NCBI RefSeq assembly: GCF_000931445.1
Contig: NZ_CP010849.1
Span: 992,001 to 1,056,000, forward strand
Length of the DNA stretch: 64,000 bases
DNA from: Streptomyces cyaneogriseus subsp. noncyanogenus
GTDB taxonomy: Bacteria > Actinomycetota > Actinomycetes > Streptomycetales > Streptomycetaceae
Direction of reading: 5' to 3'
Part shown: positions 52,403 through 61,721 of the stretch, piece by piece
Position numbering within the stretch: position 1 is the first letter of the stretch
How the letters are laid out: the number at the start of each line of letters is the position of its first letter
The notes under the pieces: generated by a model
Told to the model about the DNA's origin: nothing
What the model saw: the letters and a program-made list of their open reading frames with translations, nothing else
Databases searched by the model: none
Made by a program: the position numbers and the translations under genes

Positions 52403-53863
52403 CTACGCCGAGGGGCCCGGCTCCCCCAGGTAGGTCATGACGTGCTTGACGCGGGTGTAGTCCTCCAGGCCGTAGGACGAGAGGTCCTTGCCGTAGCCGG
52501 AATGCTTGAACCCTCCGTGCGGCATTTCGGCGGCGACCGGAAGGTGGCAGTTGATCCAGACACATCCCGCGTCGATCCTCCGGGCCAGGGTCATCGCGCG
52601 TCGGTGGTCTCGCGTCCAGACCGAGGACGCGAGACCGTACCGCACACCGTTGGCGAGGCGGACGGCTTCTTCGTCGCCGCTGGACCGCTGAACGGTGATG
52701 ACCGGCCCGAAGATCTCCTCCTGGACGGCCCGGTCCTCCTGCCGCAGGCCCGTCACCACGGTGGGCTGGTGGAAGTACCCCCGGGCCGGCAGGGCCTCTC
52801 CCCCCGTGACCACCTCGGCGTGCGGGGGGAGGTTTCGGAGATGGTCCTGGACCCGGGCCAGTTGCATGGCGCTGTTCAGCGGGCCGAAGAAGACCGTCGG
52901 GTCGTCGGGGGCGCCGGTGGTGAGACCTTTGACCTCTCGTGTGAGCGCCGCCACGAACTCGTCATGCACGGAGCGGTCCACGATGACCCGACAGGCCGAG
53001 GCGCAGTCCTGTCCGGCGTTGAAAAGGGCTGCCTGGGCGATGCCCTGGGCGGCCTGGGCCAGATCGGCGTCGGCGGCCACCACGACCGGCGCTTTGCCGC
53101 CCAACTCCAGATGAAGGCGTTTGACATCCCCAGCGGCGGCCCCGGCCACCTCGGTTCCCGCACGGACGCTGCCGGTGACCGAGACCATGGCGGGCGCCGG
53201 ATGCCGTACCAGTCGGCGTCCGGTCTCCCGCGAGCCGCATACGACGTTCAGCACACCGTCCGGCAGGAACTCGGCGGCCAGTTCGGCGAGCATCAGCGTG
53301 GTCAGGGGTGTGGTGTCGGAAGGTTTCAGTACCACCGTGTTACCTGCGGCCACGGCGGGCGCGAACTTCCACACGGCCATCATCAGGGGGTAGTTCCACG
53401 GCGTGACCTGGGCACATACTCCGAGCGGTTCGCGACGCACGAACGAGGTGTGCCCCGCGAGGTACTCCCCCGCCGACTTGCCCTCCAAGCAGCGCGCGGC
53501 TCCCGCGAAGAAGCGGATCTGGTCGATCATCGGACCCATTTCCTCGGCCGCCGTGACGTGCAGCGGCTTGCCGGTATGGACCGCCTCCGCGCGGACGAAC
53601 TCATCGGCGCGTCGCTCCAGCGCGTCCGCTATGCGCATCAGGCTGAGCTGCCGCTGCGCCGGAGCGACGTCTCGCCACTTCTCGAATGCCGCGTACGCCG
53701 TGGTGAAGGCGAGGTCGACGTCCGCGTCGCCGGACTCGGGTGCGCTGCCGGTGACCCGGCCGGTGGACGGATCGGTCAGATCGAGCGTTTCCTCGGACAG
53801 GGCGTGGTGGTGGCGTCCGCCGATGAAGTTCCGCAGTGTTTCGTGCGTGGTCACTGCCCTCAC
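52403..53863 (-). CDS. NAD(P)-dependent aldehyde dehydrogenase
   Basis: 486 aa, complete ALDH fold. VTPWNYPLMMAVWK is the coenzyme entry, HLELGGKAP holds the general-base Glu, NAGQDCASACR the catalytic Cys, and EEIFGPVITVQ a late signature. Overall it resembles gamma-aminobutyraldehyde and betaine aldehyde dehydrogenases, which oxidise omega-amino or polar aldehydes. It is last in the operon; its GTG overlaps the EctD-like stop (GTGA), with a GTG three codons later as alternative. It most likely oxidises the aldehyde produced by the copper amine oxidase (inference). Confidence 0.92.
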   Translation of the reverse strand: MRAVTTHETLRNFIGGRHHHALSEETLDLTDPSTGRVTGSAPESGDADVDLAFTTAYAAFEKWRDVAPAQRQLSLMRIADALERRADEFVRAEAVHTGKPLHVTAAEEMGPMIDQIRFFAGAARCLEGKSAGEYLAGHTSFVRREPLGVCAQVTPWNYPLMMAVWKFAPAVAAGNTVVLKPSDTTPLTTLMLAELAAEFLPDGVLNVVCGSRETGRRLVRHPAPAMVSVTGSVRAGTEVAGAAAGDVKRLHLELGGKAPVVVAADADLAQAAQGIAQAALFNAGQDCASACRVIVDRSVHDEFVAALTREVKGLTTGAPDDPTVFFGPLNSAMQLARVQDHLRNLPPHAEVVTGGEALPARGYFHQPTVVTGLRQEDRAVQEEIFGPVITVQRSSGDEEAVRLANGVRYGLASSVWTRDHRRAMTLARRIDAGCVWINCHLPVAAEMPHGGFKHSGYGKDLSSYGLEDYTRVKHVMTYLGEPGPSA

Positions 53864-54759
53864 CTCACGGGTGTGAAGTCACGGCCGGCGATGTACGTGG
53901 GCCGTGGGGCGGGGGCGGCGAAGGGGGTGCCGAGAACGTTGTCGACGCTGTTGAAGACGATGAAGATGTTGGACCGCGGGTAGGGCGTGATGTTGCCGTT
54001 CGACCCGTGCATGCAGTTGGAGTCGAAGAAGGTGGCTGAACCAGGAGGCCCGGTGAACTGCTCGATGCCCCCCGCGGTGCGGGCGAGTTCACCGACCGAG
54101 TTCTGGTCCGGCATTCCGACGGCCACCGAGTGCGTGCGCAGGGAGTTGCGGTGGTGATCCTGCGGTGTCCGGCCCACACAGGGCACGAAGGTGCGGTGGG
54201 AACCAGGAATGATCATCAGGCTGCCGTTGTAGGGATAGTTCTCGGTCAGGGCGATGGAGACACTCACCGCGCGCGGCACCGGCATGCCGTCCTCCGCATG
54301 CCACGTCTCGAAGTCGGAATGCCAATAGAAGGGGCCTCCGCCGAAGCCCGGCTTGTAATTGACCCTGCTCTGATGGATGTACACCTCGGAGCCGAGCATC
54401 TGACGGGCCGGGCCGACCACCCGGGGGTCGGCGGCCAGGCGGGCGAAGACCGAGCTGATGCGGTGCACCTCGAAGACCGAGCGAACTGCCTGTGACTTCT
54501 CCTCGACGATGGTGCGTTCGTCCTTGCGCAGGACGGGGTCGACCGCGAGACGCGCCGCCTCCTCCTGGAGCACCTCGATCTCCTGCCGGGTGAGCAGGGA
54601 CTGTTCCGCGTGATAGCCGAGCCGGTCGAAGGCGTCCAGCCGATCGGACGTCAACGGGCCGTCGTCGGCGGTACCCCAGGCCGTCGGGTCCTCGCGCGTC
54701 ATGGCGGGGGCGGGGGTGAGCAGACGAGTGGGGTAACGGTCGGTCAGAGTCGTGCTCAT
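53860..54759 (-). CDS. EctD-like Fe(II)/2-oxoglutarate dioxygenase
   Basis: 299 aa of the PhyH superfamily, closest in pattern to ectoine hydroxylase EctD: VNYKPGFGGGPFYWHSDFET (HxD iron ligands, and the segment diagnostic of EctD), MIIPGSHRTFVP, FFDSNCMHGSNGNITPYPRS (distal His and the oxoglutarate Arg). EctD hydroxylates ectoine, a cyclic amidine. No ectABC genes are present, and the gene sits between an amine oxidase and an aldehyde dehydrogenase, so it probably hydroxylates a pathway intermediate instead. Spacing of 18 bases from the amine oxidase stop and overlap with the ALDH start show operon membership. Confidence 0.87.
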   Translation of the reverse strand: MSTTLTDRYPTRLLTPAPAMTREDPTAWGTADDGPLTSDRLDAFDRLGYHAEQSLLTRQEIEVLQEEAARLAVDPVLRKDERTIVEEKSQAVRSVFEVHRISSVFARLAADPRVVGPARQMLGSEVYIHQSRVNYKPGFGGGPFYWHSDFETWHAEDGMPVPRAVSVSIALTENYPYNGSLMIIPGSHRTFVPCVGRTPQDHHRNSLRTHSVAVGMPDQNSVGELARTAGGIEQFTGPPGSATFFDSNCMHGSNGNITPYPRSNIFIVFNSVDNVLGTPFAAPAPRPTYIAGRDFTPVR

Positions 54760-54777
54760 GATGCCGATGCCTTTCGT

Positions 54778-56757
54778 CTAGAAGGGGTTCTGGTCGTGGC
54801 AGACCGTTGTGCTGTCGCAGCTGTTCGGAGCGGGCACATCCAGGGCGGGATTGCCGTCGAAGAACCCGTTGGGGCGCAGGGTGAAGCCGGTGCTCACCAC
54901 GGGCATGGCGGGCCAGTCCTCGGGGCGTACGATGTGGTGTTCACCGAAGGTGTGCCACACCACCACGTCCGCGTCAGCCAGCGGCCGGTCCTGCCGTACG
55001 AAGGCGGGCAGTCCTTCACCGCCGCGGCTCTGGTTGGGGTAATCGCCGGCTGCGTAGAACTGCGTGGGGTCGTACGCGGTCACCCACAGGTGTCCATAGC
55101 AGAAGCGTGCCCGCTCCCATGCCTGGCTGCCTTCGGGTTGCATCGGCAAAAGCCCCGAGCTGGGTACCAGCTTGTAGCCCACGGGTTCTCCCAAGCCGTT
55201 GCGCTCCCGCGTATTGACGATGTTCCAGAACCGGCCGGTGGCGGCGTGTGCCGTGCGCTGCTGTGCCTGCCGCTCGGATTCCAAAAGTGTGTGCCGGGTG
55301 TGCCAGGCGTTTGCGTGGGGATTGCGCTCGTCGACGGGAAGCGCCACGGAGTCGACCTCGTAGACCGAGTTGCGTGGGCCGTCGACAGCCATGTCAAGAC
55401 GCATGGAGAAGAAGTGTTGGTGATGCGGTCCGTAGAGACCGGGTGCGACGGCGGTGCCGTAGGGCGGGCACTCTCCGGTGAAGGCGCCGGTGGAGATCAT
55501 GCCGGTGAGCTTGACCTCGAACTTGATCGTTCCGTCCAGGTAGAGGTACCAGAAGTATCCGTACTGGTAGTTACCGAGGACGGCGAAGGAGGAGATGACC
55601 AAACGCCGCTGACGCCTCGTCACCACCTTGCCGGTGCGGAAATCCGTGTGCTTCCAGGCGATGTTCATGTCCTCTTCGTGCATGCACACGGCGTTGGGCA
55701 GGGTGACCGGCTCGCCGTCCTGGTCGTGCACCACGGCGTCGAAGTAGTGGATCTCGCCCAAGCAGTCGCAACCCAGTTCCAGCGCGTTCACCATGAACCC
55801 GGCCCCGTATTCGCCCTCGTCGAAGGCGTTCTTGCGGTAATGGGTGAATCCCGGGTCGCCGTAGGGGGTGTACATCTCCGCCAACGATGCGCGGTGCACG
55901 ATCGACCGGATCCGGCCCTGATCCTGGTAGCCCACCTGGTGCAGCACGAGTCCCTCGCGCACGGTGAAACCGATGCGGAAGCGCCACTTCTGCCACTCCA
56001 CCGCGTAACCGTCCACAGTGAAGCTCGGGCCCTCGGGCTGCGTGATGTCGATCGGTTTGAGGTCCTGCCGCTCCTCCACCACAGCCGGCCAGTTGTTGTC
56101 GGCGGTGCGCACCGCCGGGTCGTAGTTGCCCGACAGCGGAGGAAGTGGCACTGTCCCCTTGTCGGTCACCTCGAGCACCTCCATGGTGTCGAGGTCGATG
56201 AGCGCCACGAGGTTCTCCACGGGGCGGGCGTATCCGTTGTCACCCGGAAAAGCGCGTACGAAGGTCAGCGGGCAGGCCAGCCGGCGTCCCGAGGCATCGT
56301 CCAGTTCCCCGGTGTATCCGGTGGGCCAGGCATCCACCATGGCCAGGGAGAAGTCCTCCACCCCGCGGCGTCGCATCGCCTCCTGCCAGCGGGGGTCGGA
56401 GCGCACGGCGGCATCGCACTGGGCGAATTCCTCCTCGGTGATGGCTGTCTGCACGCCCGGCAGGTACCGCCAATCGATCACTTTCGCCTTGTCCAGGGAC
56501 ACGACGGCTTCGTAGGAACGGCGCCGCTTGCGGTCCCGCAGCACCATGAAGACCTCCCTGGGGAGGGCCTCGTGACCGTTGTGGTGCAGCAGACGCCGCT
56601 TGTCCGGTTCCCGGAGCGAGATCATCACGAAACGGGTGTCGGCGGTGAACTCCCGCTGGGTCTTCACCGCCTTTACCGCCTGGCGGATCTCCTGCGGGGT
56701 CAGCGGGGCCAGAGGGTGGGGGATGGTGGGCGTCTCACGTGTCGACATGGTGGTCAT
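54778..56757 (-). CDS. Copper amine oxidase
   Basis: 659 aa from an ATG with ACGGAGGG seven bases upstream; a start 14 codons earlier is less likely. The topaquinone precursor is Tyr397 in GNYQYG. Copper ligands His446 and His448 (HQH) and His607 (GEHH), and base Asp313 (FDEGEYG), have exactly the spacings of the Arthrobacter globiformis enzyme. The residue after the TPQ Tyr is Gln, where the family consensus is Asp or Glu. No signal peptide is seen, so it is cytoplasmic. It oxidises a primary amine to an aldehyde with peroxide and ammonia release. Next to an ALDH, it likely performs amine-to-acid conversion on a cluster intermediate. Confidence 0.93.
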   Translation of the reverse strand: MTTMSTRETPTIPHPLAPLTPQEIRQAVKAVKTQREFTADTRFVMISLREPDKRRLLHHNGHEALPREVFMVLRDRKRRRSYEAVVSLDKAKVIDWRYLPGVQTAITEEEFAQCDAAVRSDPRWQEAMRRRGVEDFSLAMVDAWPTGYTGELDDASGRRLACPLTFVRAFPGDNGYARPVENLVALIDLDTMEVLEVTDKGTVPLPPLSGNYDPAVRTADNNWPAVVEERQDLKPIDITQPEGPSFTVDGYAVEWQKWRFRIGFTVREGLVLHQVGYQDQGRIRSIVHRASLAEMYTPYGDPGFTHYRKNAFDEGEYGAGFMVNALELGCDCLGEIHYFDAVVHDQDGEPVTLPNAVCMHEEDMNIAWKHTDFRTGKVVTRRQRRLVISSFAVLGNYQYGYFWYLYLDGTIKFEVKLTGMISTGAFTGECPPYGTAVAPGLYGPHHQHFFSMRLDMAVDGPRNSVYEVDSVALPVDERNPHANAWHTRHTLLESERQAQQRTAHAATGRFWNIVNTRERNGLGEPVGYKLVPSSGLLPMQPEGSQAWERARFCYGHLWVTAYDPTQFYAAGDYPNQSRGGEGLPAFVRQDRPLADADVVVWHTFGEHHIVRPEDWPAMPVVSTGFTLRPNGFFDGNPALDVPAPNSCDSTTVCHDQNPF

Positions 56758-56826
56758 GGGCCCTCCGTAAGCCAAGGGGGGGGAAAGGTCTCGGGACACC
56801 GAGGGGAGAGCGGTACCGGGCGCCGG

Positions 56827-57621
56827 TCAGCGCCGGACCGCCCGCCACACCTGTGCTGCCTCCTGCAAGTCGTCTCGCAGGGCTCGCAGAAGAGGACGGC
56901 GGGCGCCGTCGAGGTAGAAGTGGTCGCCGGGGAACACGCGGTGCCGGACTGGGCGCAGGCGGGTGACCCGGTCCCACTCCGCCAGCTGTCCGCGGTTCAC
57001 GCTGGAGTCGGCATCGCCCGCGTACACGGCCAGGGGGCAGTCGAGCGGGTCACCGGTGGTGTGTACGTAGGTCTCGGCGGCGGTGAAGTCCGCGCGCAGG
57101 GCGGGGAGCATGACCTCAATGAGTTCCGGCTCGTCGAGGGCGGCGTGGGGGACACCGCCGAGGCGGACCACTTCGGCGAGGAACTCCTGGTCGGGCAAGG
57201 TGTGGCAGCTGCGGGCCGCGCCGGCTGCCCGGTGGGGAGGCGCGCTGCCGGAAACGACCAACAGGGCGGGTGGGTGGTGCGCGGCGTCCAGCAGGCGTGC
57301 CGTCTCGTAGGCGAGCACGGCGCCCATGCTGTGCCCGAAGAAGGCGTAAGGGACGGGCTGCTCCTGGTCGGACAGGATCGGCCGGAGACCCTCTGCGGCA
57401 GCCTCGGCCAGTTCCATCAGATCCGTGACCTGCGGCTCGCCGTATCTGCTGTCGCGGCCCGGCAGGACGACGGGCATGACGTCCACGTCTGGAGCGAGCA
57501 TCGCCGTCCAGGGCCGGTAGGCGAGCGTGCCCCCGCCGGCCTGTGGGAAGCACATCAGACGGATGCCGTCTCCGTTGGGCGTCGTGCCGGAGGTCACGAC
57601 CCAGTCGCCCGGGTCAGCCAT
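56827..57621 (-). CDS. Type II thioesterase
   Basis: 264 aa, alpha/beta hydrolase. CFPQAGGGTLAYRPW is the oxyanion strand typical of NRPS/PKS type II thioesterases, FFGHSMGAVLAYE the nucleophile Ser, YAGDADSSV the Asp and FPGDHFYL the His. These enzymes clear misloaded or stalled carrier proteins, and sometimes release the product. Its start overlaps the stop of the carrier-protein fusion gene by eight bases, so it almost certainly serves that PCP. No type I thioesterase is present in the window, so it may be the releasing enzyme. Confidence 0.93.
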   Translation of the reverse strand: MADPGDWVVTSGTTPNGDGIRLMCFPQAGGGTLAYRPWTAMLAPDVDVMPVVLPGRDSRYGEPQVTDLMELAEAAAEGLRPILSDQEQPVPYAFFGHSMGAVLAYETARLLDAAHHPPALLVVSGSAPPHRAAGAARSCHTLPDQEFLAEVVRLGGVPHAALDEPELIEVMLPALRADFTAAETYVHTTGDPLDCPLAVYAGDADSSVNRGQLAEWDRVTRLRPVRHRVFPGDHFYLDGARRPLLRALRDDLQEAAQVWRAVRR

Positions 57622-60556
57622 GGCCGGCTCCCGCCTCGTCGCGCGGCTGGTCGTGTATCACTTTGACCAGATCGCGGATGGTGGGTGCGGCGAAGAACTG
57701 CTCCAGGCGGACATCGAGGCCGCACTCCGCGCGTACGCGCGACACGAAGCGTGCTGCTTGCAGTGAGGTTCCCCCGGCCGCGAAGAAGTCGTCGGTCGGG
57801 CTCAGACTCTCGACACCGAGAAGACGGGTGGCCAGTGTGATCAGGGCACGTTCATCGGGGTTGCCGCCGATCGCCGTCTCGCCGTCCTCCGAGGCTGGGT
57901 GCGCTGTACGGATCGGTGGCAGCGCCGCGTGATCGATTTTCCCATTGCGTGTCATGGGCAGGGAGGCGACGACAGCGAGTGCGGAGGGGACCATGTACTC
58001 CGGCAACGAGGAGCGGACGTGGCGCAGTAGCGCGTCGGTCCTGGGCGCGCCGGCGGAAGTGGGAACGATGTGAGCCTCGATGTGTCCGCTCACCACCCGG
58101 ACCACCGCTGTCCGCACCTCGGGATGCCGCTCCAAGGTGCACCGGATCTCGTCCAACTCGATGCGGTGGCCTCGCACTTTGACCTGCCCGTCCGACCGGC
58201 CGATGAAGTGCAGCACCCCGTCGCGGCTCATGCGGACCAGGTCACCGGTTCGATAGAGACGCCCCTGCCGCCGTGAGGTGAACGGGTCGGGTACGAAGCG
58301 CTCCACGGTGAGGTCGGGCCGGTTACGGTAGCCTCGGGCAACGCCCGCTCCACCCACGTACAGTTCACCGGGATACCCCGGCGGAACGACCGCGCCCGCC
58401 TCGTCGAGCACATGAACGCTGACATGGGTCAGGGGGCGACCGATGGGAACCTGCAACATGTCCTCCTGCGGCCGGCAGTGCCAGGAGGTCACATCGATGG
58501 TGCATTCGCTGGGACCGTAGAAATTATGGAGCTCGGCCGACAACTCGAGAGCGTGAAAGCGCCGGCACAACTCGGCAGAGAGTGTCTCCCCTCCACAGAA
58601 GACGTACCGCAGGTCGGAGATGTCGGCGAGTGCCGGTTGTCGCTCTTCCAGCAGCACGTCCAGCAGGGAGGGAACGCAGGCGAGAACGGTCACGCCGCTG
58701 TGGCGCATCTCCTGCAGCAGCCGGTGCGGATCACGTGAGAGGTCCGGGGCACCCACGACGAGCGTCGCCCCGGAGATCAGCGGGGTGAAGATCTCCCACA
58801 CCGAGATGTCGAAACTCAACGACGTGTGGTGCAACACCGCGTCACCCGGCCCCAAGGGGAAGGTTGCGGCGTCCCACCGCAAGCGGTTGGCCAGGCCGCG
58901 GTGTTCGACCTCGACCCCTTTGGGCGTCCCGGTGGACCCGGAGGTGTAGATCAGATAGGCGAGGGAGTCCGGGCGAGCCTGCTCGGTGGTGTGACCGCAG
59001 TGGGTCGGGCCGGGCGATGACTGGATCTGTTCCTGTGTCAGGACGGGGGCGTCCAGGTCTACAGACCCGTCACTCGGCTGCTGATCGGTGATGACTGCGA
59101 TGGCTTTGCTGTCCCGCACCATGAAGGCGATGCGCTCTGGCGGATACCTCGGATCCAGGGGGAGGTAGGACGCTCCCGCCTTGAGGATGCCGAGGATCGC
59201 CACGACGGTGTCGGCCCCGTGTTCCATCAGGAGGCCGACGGTGTCGTCGGTGCCGATGCCCCGCCCTCGTAGGGCATCGGCGAACTGGTCGGCCCGGAGG
59301 TTGAACTCCCGGTATGTGATCTCGCTCGTCCCCGCGCGTAGTGCCACCGCCTCGGGGTGGCGCGCGGCCGCCTGCTCGACCATCTCATGTACGCATGAGC
59401 CGGGCGGAAGAGGCTGGTCGCTGTCGCGGACGGCAGCCGGTTCCCGCCGCTGCGCCAACTGCCGGGCGTGGGCGCTGCGGCGCAGACCGAGGCCCCGCAT
59501 CGGGTCACTGTCACCTGCCGGCGCTGTCGACGTCCGGGTGTGCGGCTTGGCCCCCAACCCGAGTCGGACGGCTTCGGCCAGAAGCCGACGGTAGCCGACA
59601 GCCACCGGCCGATCGTCCTGCAGCCCCGAGGCCCCGTGGACGTGCACAGCATGCCGCACGCACTCGCACAGCAAGGGCCACACCGCGTCTGTCACCGTGG
59701 CCGCGTCGGCGTCGATGGCGGCGAACTCCGCGGCAGGCGCGGCGCTCTGCGATCGCCCGAGGACCAGCTCGTCGAGCCTGAGCAGCTGGGCGTGGTTCTC
59801 CATCCGCAGCGCTTCCAGGCGCGCCCGCTGCGTGGCCAGGGGGAACGACACCGCCTGGCGCGTTCCGATGGGCCGGCCGAACTGCCGCCGGGTGCGGGCG
59901 CGGTCGGTGGCCGTCTCTACCGCGGTCAGTGCCATGCCCAAGAGGTGCGCGTTGCGCAACAGCGTGGTGGCGGCCCACAGTGAGGCGGCCGGCGCCCGGA
60001 ACGCCTCCGCGGGGCCGACTGCGTCGGTGGACAGTTCCCACAGGTCCCCACCGGGAGTGGGGTGGCGGACAGCGTCCTCGGCCGCCGCCTCGACGCCGCG
60101 GACCTGTTCCGGGGATCCCGCTACCGGTAGAAGCACGAAGCGGGGGACCTCCGTGAAGCGGCAGACCGTCTGCTGCGCCCCGTCCGAAGCACCCTGCCCA
60201 CGGCGCGAAAGTGTGCACCCGTGGGCCTGCGCGGGCGTGACCAGGCCGATGGCCGATGTCCCGTCCTGGACGGAGGTGGCTTCGCGCGGCGCGGCAGCGG
60301 TCAGGAGCGGCAGGGCGACAACCGTGTCGATGACGTCGCTCGGTGCCCAGCTCCGGCCGAGTTGTTCGGCCAGCAACGCGGTCTCGGCCCACATGAGGCC
60401 CAAACCACCGTCATCCACGCTCAGGCACGCACTGGTCCATCCCTGACGTGTCAGGGCCCCGCGGACGCTTGCCGCGGATCCGCACGAGCCCGGGGAGGCC
60501 AGGACCTCGGCGAAGTCATGGACGAGTTGCTGCTGCCATCCGGTCAGTTTCGGCAT
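57614..60556 (-). CDS. Acyl-CoA dehydrogenase-adenylation-carrier protein fusion
   Basis: 980 aa. Residues about 1-370 are an acyl-CoA dehydrogenase-like domain (RARTRRQFGRPIGTRQAVSF). It lacks the GTSEIQ loop that the neighbouring dehydrogenase has. About 390-880 is an NRPS adenylation domain: YLIYTSGSTGTPKGVEV (A3), NFYGPSECT (A5), YRTGDLVR (A7), RGHRIELDEI (A8), MTRNGKIDH (A10). The last about 80 residues are a PCP with phosphopantetheine Ser931 (GGTSLQ). My manual specificity code is D-I-W-A-V-C-F-I-D-K, nearest the serine type in part, but weak. There is no condensation domain, so one amino acid is loaded and probably dehydrogenated in place with the partner dehydrogenase. The domain order is unusual. 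Confidence 0.88.
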   Translation of the reverse strand: MPKLTGWQQQLVHDFAEVLASPGSCGSAASVRGALTRQGWTSACLSVDDGGLGLMWAETALLAEQLGRSWAPSDVIDTVVALPLLTAAAPREATSVQDGTSAIGLVTPAQAHGCTLSRRGQGASDGAQQTVCRFTEVPRFVLLPVAGSPEQVRGVEAAAEDAVRHPTPGGDLWELSTDAVGPAEAFRAPAASLWAATTLLRNAHLLGMALTAVETATDRARTRRQFGRPIGTRQAVSFPLATQRARLEALRMENHAQLLRLDELVLGRSQSAAPAAEFAAIDADAATVTDAVWPLLCECVRHAVHVHGASGLQDDRPVAVGYRRLLAEAVRLGLGAKPHTRTSTAPAGDSDPMRGLGLRRSAHARQLAQRREPAAVRDSDQPLPPGSCVHEMVEQAAARHPEAVALRAGTSEITYREFNLRADQFADALRGRGIGTDDTVGLLMEHGADTVVAILGILKAGASYLPLDPRYPPERIAFMVRDSKAIAVITDQQPSDGSVDLDAPVLTQEQIQSSPGPTHCGHTTEQARPDSLAYLIYTSGSTGTPKGVEVEHRGLANRLRWDAATFPLGPGDAVLHHTSLSFDISVWEIFTPLISGATLVVGAPDLSRDPHRLLQEMRHSGVTVLACVPSLLDVLLEERQPALADISDLRYVFCGGETLSAELCRRFHALELSAELHNFYGPSECTIDVTSWHCRPQEDMLQVPIGRPLTHVSVHVLDEAGAVVPPGYPGELYVGGAGVARGYRNRPDLTVERFVPDPFTSRRQGRLYRTGDLVRMSRDGVLHFIGRSDGQVKVRGHRIELDEIRCTLERHPEVRTAVVRVVSGHIEAHIVPTSAGAPRTDALLRHVRSSLPEYMVPSALAVVASLPMTRNGKIDHAALPPIRTAHPASEDGETAIGGNPDERALITLATRLLGVESLSPTDDFFAAGGTSLQAARFVSRVRAECGLDVRLEQFFAAPTIRDLVKVIHDQPRDEAGAGHG

Positions 60557-60557
60557 G

Positions 60558-61721
60558 TCAGTTCTGCTCCTCCCACGGATCGCCGCCGTCGAGGAGATCG
60601 GTGGCCATGGTGGTCAGCTGAATTTCCGAAGTCCCTGCGGCCAAGGTCAGTCCGGGGGCCTCGCGGGCCGCCAGAGCCAGGTCGGGGAAGTGCGCGTCCC
60701 GGTCGGCTGCCGGACCGAGCAGTTCCCAGGCCAGCCACGCCACACGCTGGGCCAGTTCGCTGGTCCACCATTTGGCCGCCGCTGCCGCCGCGGCGTTCAG
60801 GCCGCCTTCGACCACTCCCTGCACGGCCCGCCACGCCAGCAGCCGACTGGAGCGTATTTCGGCGTCCAGGCGCCCCAGACCGTGTTCGTCCTCGGCTCGG
60901 GCCAGTTCTCCGCGTGCACGGAGGCCGGCGACGAGTTGGTCGAACCATCGCCGAGCCCGGCCCGCGAAGCAGATACCTGTTCGTTCCAGTCCCAGCGCCT
61001 CGGCCACCAGGGACCATCCCTGGCCGGGCTTCCCCACCAGCGCGTCGGGAGGAAGAACGAGCTCGTCGAACCGGACGGAGAAGAACTGCTCCGGGTTGAA
61101 GGTGCGAATCGGTTCGACCTGTACACGTGGGTGATCCAATGGCACGATGAACAAGCCGGTGGCCGCATACGAGTGGTCGCCATGGCCTTGAGTGCGGGCC
61201 GCGCATATCCCGAACTGCGCCCGTGAAGTGCGCGCATTCCAGGACTTCGTGCCCGTGATGCGCCAGCTGTCGCCCATCGGCACGGCAGTTGTCGTGATAC
61301 CACCCAGGTCGCTCCCCGCGTGCGGTTCGGTGAACAGCACGGAAAATACGGTTTCTCCTGCTGCCATACCTGGGCAGTATCGCCGCCGCTGCTCGTCGCT
61401 TCCGGCCGCCAGGATCGTAGCTCCGGCGTTGTCGATCGTATTCACACGCACGCTGTCCGGAACACCATGCAAAGCGAGTTCCTCGGCTGTTACCGCAGCG
61501 GCGTAGGCACTCATCTCCAGCCCGCCGTACTCCCGTGGCCAATGCGGTGCCAGCCAGCCGCGCGCCCCGAGCTCTCTGTACACCGTCTCGGCGTGAGGGC
61601 ATTCCTCATGAGAAGGCGTCGCCCATATGCGCTGCAATTCGGCATGCACATCTGGGCGGCTCAGCAGATCTCGGATTCCACTACGTAAGTCAGGATCTTC
61701 TGCAACCAAATGGTCAGACAC
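60558..61721 (-). CDS. Acyl-CoA dehydrogenase family flavoprotein
   Basis: 387 aa from GTG with GGTGGAG upstream. FTEPHAGSDLGGI and WRITGTKSWNARTS are the FAD/substrate signatures, and LAAGTSEIQLTTMA the C-terminal FAD loop. The position of the usual base Glu (YEG) is Ala (AAG), as in subfamilies with the base elsewhere. It precedes the fusion gene by one base. Because the fused dehydrogenase domain lacks the GTSEIQ loop and this one has it, the two may form an alpha-beta heteromer. It probably desaturates the carrier-bound aminoacyl group (compare proline-PCP oxidation by PltE-type enzymes). Confidence 0.9.
   Translation of the reverse strand: MSDHLVAEDPDLRSGIRDLLSRPDVHAELQRIWATPSHEECPHAETVYRELGARGWLAPHWPREYGGLEMSAYAAAVTAEELALHGVPDSVRVNTIDNAGATILAAGSDEQRRRYCPGMAAGETVFSVLFTEPHAGSDLGGITTTAVPMGDSWRITGTKSWNARTSRAQFGICAARTQGHGDHSYAATGLFIVPLDHPRVQVEPIRTFNPEQFFSVRFDELVLPPDALVGKPGQGWSLVAEALGLERTGICFAGRARRWFDQLVAGLRARGELARAEDEHGLGRLDAEIRSSRLLAWRAVQGVVEGGLNAAAAAAAKWWTSELAQRVAWLAWELLGPAADRDAHFPDLALAAREAPGLTLAAGTSEIQLTTMATDLLDGGDPWEEQN

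Noticed and set aside
52298..53983. A 561-codon open frame antisense to the aldehyde dehydrogenase
   Set aside because: No family resemblance, while the minus strand has an intact ALDH.
53860..54759. Ectoine biosynthesis locus
   Set aside because: Only an EctD-like gene is present; ectA, ectB and ectC are absent and the neighbours are amine oxidase and NRPS-like genes.
54610..57666. A 1018-codon open frame antisense to the amine oxidase and thioesterase genes
   Set aside because: Shadow; the minus-strand genes have complete catalytic sets with family-exact spacing.
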